From a virus, in IMG/VR virus record IMGVR_UViG_3300013004_000058, positions 1-52,716 of that record: 52,716 nucleotides of DNA; one strand, written 5' to 3'. Shown piece by piece: positions 45,175 to 51,313 of this stretch. The notes beneath the pieces were generated by a model. The model was not told the origin of the DNA. It did no database searches and saw only the letters and a list, made by a program, of their open reading frames with translations. The translations under genes and the position numbers were made by a program. Position 1 is the first letter of the stretch; each line of letters opens with the position of its first letter.

Positions 45175-45537
45175 ATGATAGTTAATTACACATTTAAAAT
45201 TTCAAGTTGGCATTTAATCCCACATATAAATGGGTTAGACAATGTTATACAAAGAGTAGATTGGGTTATTGTTGGAGAAACAATAGATGCCAATGGTAAA
45301 ACTCATACATGGGACCATACTCAGACAACAACTATTAAATTTGATGATACTGCTGATTTTATTTCAGCTAATGAGTTAACTCCTGAAGTTGTTCAATCTT
45401 GGGTTTTTGAAATTGAAAATAGGAAACAAAGAAACATTGATTGGATTAAAGAAAACATTATTTATAAAAGACTTGATGAGAAAGTAAATCCAGCAATTGC
45501 AAAAATTGTAAAACCTTTTTGGGAGCAACAACAATAA
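45175..45537 (+). CDS. Small conserved phage protein (DUF7936-like)
   Basis: 120 residues: a beta-rich first half (YTFKISSWHLIP, VIQRVDWVIVGE) and a helical second half (LTPEVVQSWVFEIE). The layout of an N-terminal strand, a VDWxIxGE-like strand and a VxxWV helix recalls small proteins of unknown function (DUF7936-type) found next to tail fibres in many phages. No catalytic motif, signal or membrane segment. It lies ten bases after paralogue B. A fibre-assembly or attachment role is a guess from position only. Confidence 0.5.
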   Translation: MIVNYTFKISSWHLIPHINGLDNVIQRVDWVIVGETIDANGKTHTWDHTQTTTIKFDDTADFISANELTPEVVQSWVFEIENRKQRNIDWIKENIIYKRLDEKVNPAIAKIVKPFWEQQQ

Positions 45538-45544
45538 ATAAACT

Positions 45545-46171
45545 ATGCCATACTCTAATATGACATTCACTGTCACCACAGGTTTAGCTTTTGTAGTTAA
45601 TGACTTTGTTCTAATATCTGCTGTTGATACAACTACAACCACTACAACATCGCCTATTGTAGATTGTGTTGAGTTTGTAAACATTGAGGTAACAGGAGCA
45701 GGTAATGTAACTTATTTAGATTGTAATGGAAATCCACAATTACAAAATGTAGGAATAGGACCAGAAGTAATTGGAACATCATTATATTGTGTTCAATGGA
45801 GTACATTAAGTGGAACTGCAACGTTTACTATTGATAGTCTTGGTCCTAGTTGTACACTAACTACAACTACTACAACTACTACAATTAACACAACTACCAC
45901 CACATCTACAACTACTGTTGCACCTACAACAACTACAACAAGTACAACTACTACAGAAGCACCTGTATATTACAATATATTAGATTGTGGAAATAGTTCT
46001 ACTGCATTCTCAATATTATATGCTGCTGGAACATTTGCAACTAGTGAAAGATGTACTGCAGTTGCAAGTGGTTTCCCAACAAGAACAGTAATTATTATTG
46101 GTAGCACAACAACATTACCTGGTGGTCCTTTATATACATTAACTTCACAAGGCATATTTGGTTGCCCTTAA
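45545..46171 (+). CDS. Thr-linker/Cys-domain protein starting with a truncated fibre bead
   Basis: 208 residues. Residues 1-25 (MPYSNMTFTVTTGLAF, NDFVLIS) match the first strands of the N-terminal bead in paralogues A and B, then break off into a Thr run. A ~65-residue Cys domain follows (IVDCVEF, TYLDCNGNP, LYCVQW, PSCTL), then a long Thr tract (about 105-137) and a last ~70-residue domain (YYNILDCGNSS, SERCTAV, GIFGCP) resembling the end of the gene at 13321. Nineteen bases downstream the next gene begins with the missing second half of the bead. I infer an insertion that split one fibre gene in two; the product may still be displayed on the virion. Confidence 0.6.
   Translation: MPYSNMTFTVTTGLAFVVNDFVLISAVDTTTTTTTSPIVDCVEFVNIEVTGAGNVTYLDCNGNPQLQNVGIGPEVIGTSLYCVQWSTLSGTATFTIDSLGPSCTLTTTTTTTTINTTTTTSTTTVAPTTTTTSTTTTEAPVYYNILDCGNSSTAFSILYAAGTFATSERCTAVASGFPTRTVIIIGSTTTLPGGPLYTLTSQGIFGCP
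45859..45956 (+). repeat. Long threonine-codon tract
   Basis: ACT/ACA/ACC codons interrupted by AAC, TCT and GTTGCACCT give three successive Thr runs. It is the longest such tract in the window. Confidence 0.8.
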
Positions 46172-46190
46172 TTGTTAAAATAAAAAAATT

Positions 46191-47405
46191 ATGTCTGATA
46201 ATTATATAATTGGTAGAGTTGTATCTTATAATCCCACAACTGGAGAACTAGTAGTTACTCCTTATGATGTAAAAGGGTCTGGTACATACAGTGATTGGAT
46301 TGTGTCTTTAACAGGATTTAATGGAACTGCTGGTACAGCAGGTACATCAAGTATTTCAGATTCTTCTGGTACTGCTGGTACATCTGGCACAGCTGCTACA
46401 GCTGGTACAGCAGGAGAAAGTGATAGCTCAGGTACTTCTGGAACAACAGGAACTTCTGGTTCATCAGCTACTTCAGGACAGTCACAACCAACAGGAACAA
46501 GTGGTACAGCAGGAACATCTGCAGAAAGTGGAACATCAGCCACTGCAGGCACAAGTGCAAGCTCTGGTACATCTGCTGAGAGTGGAACTTCAGGTTCTAG
46601 TGGAACTTCAGGTAGTTCAGCTACAGCTGGTACATCTGGTTCTAGTGGCACATCAGGAAGCTCAGCTAGCACAGGAACAGGTGGAACCTCTGGTTCTTCT
46701 GGAGTGAGTGGTGTTAATGGAGCTACTGGTCCACAGGGTGCAGCTGGTGGTACTGGACCAACAGGTGCAACAGGATCATCAGGTGTAAATGGTCCTACAG
46801 GTGGTACTGGTCCTGCAGGAGGTACAGGTCCACAAGGCCCACAAGGATTTCAAGGACCACAAGGTGCAACTGGTCCTGCAGGTGGTCCAGGTGGTACAGG
46901 TGCTCCAGGACCTACAGGTCCACAAGGTCCCCAAGGTCCTACAGGTAGTAATAACCAGAATTTGAATTTATATGTACCAGCAACATTTAATTCAGTTTCA
47001 ACTGGAGAATGGTATTCAAATACTAGATTTTATTGTAGTAATAATAGAGGACTCGTTGGACCATCACCAAGATGGACAGGTTATGGACCAGGTTGGTATA
47101 CTTTTGCTGCTGTAGGCTCAGTATATTTTTTTAATCCTTCTACAAGAGAGATGAAAACAAATATTCAACCTTTTACAAAATCAGCTTTAGATATTATTGA
47201 CTCTACAGAAATTGTGTCTTTTAACTACGAATTAGATGGGTTAGAAGATAATCAAAAAATTGGGTTTATTGCAGAAAATACCCCTGAAGAATTATCTACT
47301 AAAGGTCATGATAGAATGGATTATAATTCAACTATGGGTGTAATCATGAAAGCCATTCAAGAGTTAGATGCTAAATTAAAAATAAAAGAAGAACACTACA
47401 AATAA
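46191..47405 (+). CDS. Collagen/S74 tail fibre, paralogue C, with truncated N-terminal bead
   Basis: 404 residues. It starts inside the bead ([32 protein letters not shown]), lacking the first ~22 residues present in paralogues A and B; those residues occur at the start of the preceding gene. A Ser/Thr/Ala Gly-X-Y shaft and a Pro/Gln shaft (to about 255) follow, then a head region and an S74-type chaperone from about 313 (STREMKTNIQPF, IGFIAENTP) with Ser and Lys kept. It ends EEHYK, with its TAA in the loop of a 12-bp hairpin shared with the convergent gene. Whether it can still attach to the virion without the first bead strands is unclear. Confidence 0.78.
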   Translation: MSDNYIIGRVVSYNPTTGELVVTPYDVKGSGTYSDWIVSLTGFNGTAGTAGTSSISDSSGTAGTSGTAATAGTAGESDSSGTSGTTGTSGSSATSGQSQPTGTSGTAGTSAESGTSATAGTSASSGTSAESGTSGSSGTSGSSATAGTSGSSGTSGSSASTGTGGTSGSSGVSGVNGATGPQGAAGGTGPTGATGSSGVNGPTGGTGPAGGTGPQGPQGFQGPQGATGPAGGPGGTGAPGPTGPQGPQGPTGSNNQNLNLYVPATFNSVSTGEWYSNTRFYCSNNRGLVGPSPRWTGYGPGWYTFAAVGSVYFFNPSTREMKTNIQPFTKSALDIIDSTEIVSFNYELDGLEDNQKIGFIAENTPEELSTKGHDRMDYNSTMGVIMKAIQELDAKLKIKEEHYK

Positions 47406-47421
47406 CTACTTGTAGTGTTCT
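47390..47421. terminator. Bidirectional hairpin holding both stop codons of convergent genes
   Basis: AGAACACTACAA (47390-47401) and TTGTAGTGTTCT (47410-47421) are perfect 12-bp inverted repeats with an eight-base loop. The loop contains TAA of the plus-strand gene (47403-47405) and, on the other strand, TAG of the minus-strand gene (47408-47406). No intergenic space is left. Position at the meeting point of two operons supports a two-way terminator, although the flanking T runs are short. Confidence 0.65.
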
Positions 47422-48008
47422 CCTCCTACCCATAATACAAAAGATCTTCTAATACCTTTTGTAACAGGTGTCACTCTATGCATCATATATGATGGAAAGA
47501 TAAACACCAATCCTTTATCTCTTTGCACCTTTAATGCATTATTAGGATCTCCTCCTATAAAATATTCAAGATCACCACCTTCGTACTCTGAAGGATCTGA
47601 TAACTGAACTGTTACAGATATTTTTCTGGTAGATAACATACCTGGCCCAAAGTCTTGGTGCCATCCATAATGCCCATTCTCAGTGGCATGATACTCTGTA
47701 TATTGTACAGCGTCTAATACTCCAGTCAAATTAAAATTCCAAAGAGCATCATTTGCTTCTATTATCATTCCCATTAACTTATCGTACAACCACTCCCATT
47801 GTTGGGAAGGATGTATCCATTTGATTTGAGAAGATCTAACTGTAAGATCATTGTATTCATTAGAAGATCCTGTTTCTCCTGCTTTGAATGGAAGAAATGC
47901 AACGTCTGCATATATTTTATCTAGCTCTTCGTTAGAAAAACCTTCTTTAAAATAATAGTAGTTTTGAATATCTACTAACTTAGGGGGAAATATTATTGCG
48001 TTTTTCAT
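47406..48008 (-). CDS. 2-oxoglutarate/Fe(II) oxygenase, PKHD/prolyl-4-hydroxylase-like
   Basis: 200 residues. The Fe ligands are His117-x-Asp119 (GWHQDFG) and His177 (MMHRVTPV), with Arg187 (KGIRRSF) placed to bind 2-oxoglutarate; EYEGGDLEYF and KGLVFIFPS are further hallmarks of the PKHD-type group. The catalytic set looks complete, so an active hydroxylase is likely. Family members hydroxylate protein prolines or small molecules. It is the last gene of the minus-strand cassette and faces the collagen-like fibres, whose Pro-rich shafts are candidate substrates by analogy with collagen. Substrate is inference. It ends GEHYK, the same four last residues as the convergent fibre gene. Confidence 0.82.
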   Translation of the reverse strand: MKNAIIFPPKLVDIQNYYYFKEGFSNEELDKIYADVAFLPFKAGETGSSNEYNDLTVRSSQIKWIHPSQQWEWLYDKLMGMIIEANDALWNFNLTGVLDAVQYTEYHATENGHYGWHQDFGPGMLSTRKISVTVQLSDPSEYEGGDLEYFIGGDPNNALKVQRDKGLVFIFPSYMMHRVTPVTKGIRRSFVLWVGGEHYK

Positions 48009-48013
48009 ATGTT

Positions 48014-48661
48014 TTATTTTATATTGTTAAATTCTATATAGTTTGGAATATCACTTGAGATACCTAATCTTCCTTCAAAATAAGAGTTGAAAGCTAAACT
48101 TACTCTAGTATAATTACCTGTTGTAAAAGGAACAGAATGAGACAAGTCTGAAGGAAATAAAACAATATCACCATTACTCACTTTAAAAGTTGTTTGTAAT
48201 GAATTAAATTGATTCAAACTTCTAGGCTCTATGTATGTAGTTAATTTTCTATCTGAATGAAAACTAATCATATCATGTTCTTCTTGGGCACTTACATAAA
48301 TTACTCCACTTACCATACTATTAGGATGATAATGTCGTTGATGTTCTTCTTTATGTTTAGTGTAATTTAACCAAGATTGTGTTATTTTTAATCTAAATTC
48401 ATCACCATATAAAGGATCATAAACTTGTTTGCACCATTCCTTTAAACAACCTTCTGCAATTGCTTTTAAATGAACCATAACTGGCTCTTCTAGTATTCTT
48501 TTACTTTTAGTAGTGTTGTTACCTAAATAAATTTCATAAGGAGGAAGTGTAACATCTTTTTCTTTATTAAGAATAAATTCTATTTCTTCTTTTGTAAAAT
48601 TTCTACCTATGTTGAATTTTAAAATAGGAGTTGGGAAAATTTCAAAGATTTCTAACTGCAT
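48014..48661 (-). CDS. Putative 2OG-Fe(II) oxygenase, TIGR02466-like
   Basis: 215 residues from the ATG at 48661, chosen because the protein then begins MQLEIFEIFPTPIL as in the family and clears the upstream stop by five bases; an ATG at 48715 would overlap the previous gene by 49 bases. The core shows QSWLNY, HYHPNSMVSGVIYV (His110, His112), GDIVLFPSDLSHSVP (His175) and RVSLAFNS (Arg186). The double-stranded beta-helix pattern is clear, but the first ligand pair reads HxH/HxN instead of the textbook HxD. Five bases separate it from the next gene downstream. Probable role: hydroxylation step in the same modification cassette; substrate unknown. Confidence 0.72.
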   Translation of the reverse strand: MQLEIFEIFPTPILKFNIGRNFTKEEIEFILNKEKDVTLPPYEIYLGNNTTKSKRILEEPVMVHLKAIAEGCLKEWCKQVYDPLYGDEFRLKITQSWLNYTKHKEEHQRHYHPNSMVSGVIYVSAQEEHDMISFHSDRKLTTYIEPRSLNQFNSLQTTFKVSNGDIVLFPSDLSHSVPFTTGNYTRVSLAFNSYFEGRLGISSDIPNYIEFNNIK

Positions 48662-48666
48662 ATAAT

Positions 48667-49728
48667 TTATTTTATTAGATTTAAAATTGATTCTACTTTT
48701 ATTGATTTGTGACATTCAAAATGCCTAGGGGTATCTTCATGCTCAGGACACCAGTTCCAATCACCTTTGTTAAACTTAAACAGAGGATTATTCCAACAAC
48801 TGTTACATACATTAGGATTAATTATACGTGTGCAGTTAGATATAAACTCATGACCAGCTTCTGTAAAGTTAGAGATCATTATAGTATGTTTACCTACAGC
48901 CCAGTTTAACCAGCTGATACCACTAGAAAGACCAATGTAATGATCTGCATGATACAAGTAACGCATTGCATTTTGTAATGATTTATCTTCTAATGTTTCT
49001 GCACCTAAGTCATCTGCTTCCTGTGACAGTTCAAACACTCTATATCCTTTTGTTTTTAATGCTTCTATTAACTCTTTCCAATAGTACCAATGTTTACATT
49101 GTGCTGTAGAACGTGTAGATATACAAACGTACTTATCAACTACAGGTCTTTCTCCTCGATCAAAAGCAATGCGTGGATGTATCTCTTCATATTCTAGTGC
49201 TAATATATTACTAGCTGCTTGTTGTAAAGGTATTGTTGCAGGATGTGTAGGTTCTTTATGTTCATCCCAAAACCAACCAAGTTCTACCATGGCTTGGATG
49301 TTATCTACTGTTACACCTCTGCCTACAAACTCTAACTCAGGATACACAGATTCAAACAGATCATTCTTAAATGTAGATACAATCACCTTACACTTATACT
49401 TCTCTTGAAATTCATAACAGTATGGTATCCAAGCTATACTATCACCAAGACTCTTAGATTCAAATACTATAAACACTCTCTTACCTGCTAGTTCATCTAG
49501 TAAGTTTACCTGCTTTACTATGCGTCCTTCATACTTGACAAACACAGCTATATCAGATAAATACTTTCTGTTAAGTCTAACCCAAGTTCCTGGTTTTAGT
49601 TTTATATTGTAGATAGTCTTGTTATCTTTTCTATCTACAAAAGTTACATCATATTCTCTGTTCTTACCATCGTCACTTAATAGTTCAAAGAATAAACCAT
49701 TTACGTGGTGTAGTTTATAATTTATCAT
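48667..49728 (-). CDS. Autotransporter-heptosyltransferase-like glycosyltransferase (BAHT/GT9-like)
   Basis: 353 residues. Residues 1-78 form a small beta domain (VNGLFFELLSDD, KPGTWVRLNRKYLSD) as in bacterial autotransporter heptosyltransferases. The GT-B core follows with ESKSLGDSIAWIPY (91-103) and the donor-site stretch YIGLSSGISWLNWAVGK (264-280). Near the end are Cys308, Cys311, Cys327 and Cys339; CxxC then 15 residues then Cys matches the iron-finger layout I recall for TibC. TibC-type enzymes add heptose to Ser/Thr of repetitive adhesins. The phage fibres next door are Ser/Thr repeats, making them plausible acceptors. Its ATG overlaps the previous stop (ATGA). Family assignment is fairly firm; sugar and acceptor are inferred. 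Confidence 0.8.
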   Translation of the reverse strand: MINYKLHHVNGLFFELLSDDGKNREYDVTFVDRKDNKTIYNIKLKPGTWVRLNRKYLSDIAVFVKYEGRIVKQVNLLDELAGKRVFIVFESKSLGDSIAWIPYCYEFQEKYKCKVIVSTFKNDLFESVYPELEFVGRGVTVDNIQAMVELGWFWDEHKEPTHPATIPLQQAASNILALEYEEIHPRIAFDRGERPVVDKYVCISTRSTAQCKHWYYWKELIEALKTKGYRVFELSQEADDLGAETLEDKSLQNAMRYLYHADHYIGLSSGISWLNWAVGKHTIMISNFTEAGHEFISNCTRIINPNVCNSCWNNPLFKFNKGDWNWCPEHEDTPRHFECHKSIKVESILNLIK

Positions 49729-50303
49729 TTCTCTGTGTTAAAAAAGAATGTTTGAAATAGTCTACCATCTTCTAGACCTTTACCAAAGTAATCCAAAGAT
49801 ACGTGAAATAAATCACCTCTGTACATAATTAATCTATTATATACATTACCAATTCTATCTACCATCTCCCACTTAGTATAGTCTATGTGGTCTACATTTT
49901 GAGGTGCATTTTTATTTTCTTCATCTGTATGCTCTTGATATATCCAATTCTTAAGACCTGTAGCTTTATGTCTAAAGATACCTGTGCCTGCAGTTAAAGG
50001 AGCATCAGGAGTTAGATAACACACACCAGCCCAGTTAGTTGTACCATCACTATGTATCCAAGATCTATCCATAGCTGTAGTGTATTGGAATGCTCCAGAG
50101 TTAATATCTCCCCACCAAGTAACATCGCCTGCAAAAGGTCTGATTACATTCTGTATAGTTTCTTTGATGCTGTCATTAAAGAAAGGGACAGTTCTTTTAC
50201 CAGGATAGTTACCTGACTCACCAAATTCTTGACTCAAAGCAAAAGCTCTCACCTCTTCTGGATTATTATAGAAGTCTGCTATTGATAACATTTCTACTCT
50301 CAT
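49725..50303 (-). CDS. 2OG-Fe(II) oxygenase-like protein (DUF6445 type)
   Basis: 192 residues. His84-x-Asp86 (SWIHSDGTT), His167 (GDLFHVSL) and Arg181 (GRLFQTFFF) give the HxD...H...R arrangement of the double-stranded beta-helix oxygenases; WAGVCYLTP and NRLIMYRGDLFH are typical of the DUF6445-like group. This is the third oxygenase of the cassette and is clearly different in sequence from the other two. Stop and start overlaps (ATGA) link it to the glycosyltransferases on both sides, so it should be translated with them. Substrate unknown; protein or sugar hydroxylation are both possible. Confidence 0.72.
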   Translation of the reverse strand: MRVEMLSIADFYNNPEEVRAFALSQEFGESGNYPGKRTVPFFNDSIKETIQNVIRPFAGDVTWWGDINSGAFQYTTAMDRSWIHSDGTTNWAGVCYLTPDAPLTAGTGIFRHKATGLKNWIYQEHTDEENKNAPQNVDHIDYTKWEMVDRIGNVYNRLIMYRGDLFHVSLDYFGKGLEDGRLFQTFFFNTEK

Positions 50304-51313
50304 AAGTTATTGTATGCGTTTATGTATAATTGTTTTGTTCTGTCTGATGTATATCCCTCATTGATCTTCAATACATTCTCATAGTATTTATGTAGTGTCT
50401 TAGCTACAAGATCCCAACTATAGAAATCACGTACAGCTATCATCTCTTGTCTTCTATGTTCATACGTATTAATTGTTTCTACAATGCCTCTGGTCACTTC
50501 TTTTACACTGATAGAAGGTAAAACCCACATACCAGAGAAGTGTCTTGCTCCTCTATACGTTCCTACAATAGGAAGACATGCACTAGCTGCTTCACATAAT
50601 GTAAGGTTAGGATGTCCTGCTTCTAGCATAGATGGATGTAAGAATATAGTGTGTGTTTGATACAGTTCTCTAGTCTCTTCATCTGTAGGGTTTGTTAACT
50701 TTAAAGTTAACTTCTCATACTCTAATAGATCTTTATGCACCTCAAAGAACTTCTCATTGTTAGGATGACCAGCTATTGTAATAGGAAGTCCTAGTTCTTT
50801 AGCTGCTTCGATACCATATCTAAATCCTTTTCTATCAAAGCCTGAGTCACCTGCTAATCCATTGTTAGCTATCATCAATAATGCATGTGGTCTAGGAGCA
50901 GGATCATGACTAAAGAATTCTGTGTTAGCCCCATGTCTTAGATAGAACAACTTATCAGTCTCATTAAAATAGTCTATTAGATACTCAGCATGTGTGAAAG
51001 ATACAATAGATCCTTTCATAGCTTCTAGGTTTTGCTTAAACACCCAGCTATCTTTACCATACCATTCTGTGTGGTGATCATGTAGAGAGTATACATAAGG
51101 TATACCTTTGTCTCTACAGTGGATAGCCTGGTTAGCAAGGTGTGCATGTACAATTGTATCAGGCCACTTCTCTAACTCATTCATGTATTTAATCTCTACA
51201 GTGTCTCCTAGTTTCTCAAGTCCTTGTTTGTATTCCCATATAAGTCTTTCTACAGCACCCCAACCATTTGGTGGTATGGTAATTAGTCCTGTAGCTACGT
51301 GTACTACTCTCAT
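50300..51313 (-). CDS. GT-B glycosyltransferase, family 4-like
   Basis: 337 residues. The N-terminus MRVVHVATGL...NGWGAVERLIWEY is the acceptor-domain start of GT4 enzymes. VHAHLANQAI and YSLHDHHTEW follow, then DRKGFRYGIEAAKELGLP and the donor-binding region FLHPSMLEAGHPNLTLCEAAS, with Glu231 and Glu241 as the E...E pair (nine residues between instead of the usual seven). No signal or membrane segment, so it is cytoplasmic and could use nucleotide sugars of the host. It overlaps both neighbours by four bases (ATGA). Likely extends a glycan started by another enzyme of the cassette. Confidence 0.83.
   Translation of the reverse strand: MRVVHVATGLITIPPNGWGAVERLIWEYKQGLEKLGDTVEIKYMNELEKWPDTIVHAHLANQAIHCRDKGIPYVYSLHDHHTEWYGKDSWVFKQNLEAMKGSIVSFTHAEYLIDYFNETDKLFYLRHGANTEFFSHDPAPRPHALLMIANNGLAGDSGFDRKGFRYGIEAAKELGLPITIAGHPNNEKFFEVHKDLLEYEKLTLKLTNPTDEETRELYQTHTIFLHPSMLEAGHPNLTLCEAASACLPIVGTYRGARHFSGMWVLPSISVKEVTRGIVETINTYEHRRQEMIAVRDFYSWDLVAKTLHKYYENVLKINEGYTSDRTKQLYINAYNNL

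Noticed and set aside
45619-46194. Insertion sequence splitting the fibre gene
   Set aside because: The intervening DNA encodes only Thr linkers and Cys domains; there is no transposase and no terminal inverted repeat, and the TCTG at both edges is too short to prove a target duplication.
45545-47405. Diversity-generating retroelement target region
   Set aside because: No reverse transcriptase, template repeat or adenine-biased variable repeat pair is visible in the window; the duplicated bead sequences look like ordinary paralogy.
48659-48715. Upstream ATG at 48715 for the TIGR02466-like oxygenase
   Set aside because: It adds 18 polar residues not seen in the family and overlaps the previous gene by 49 bases; the ATG at 48661 gives the family's usual start.
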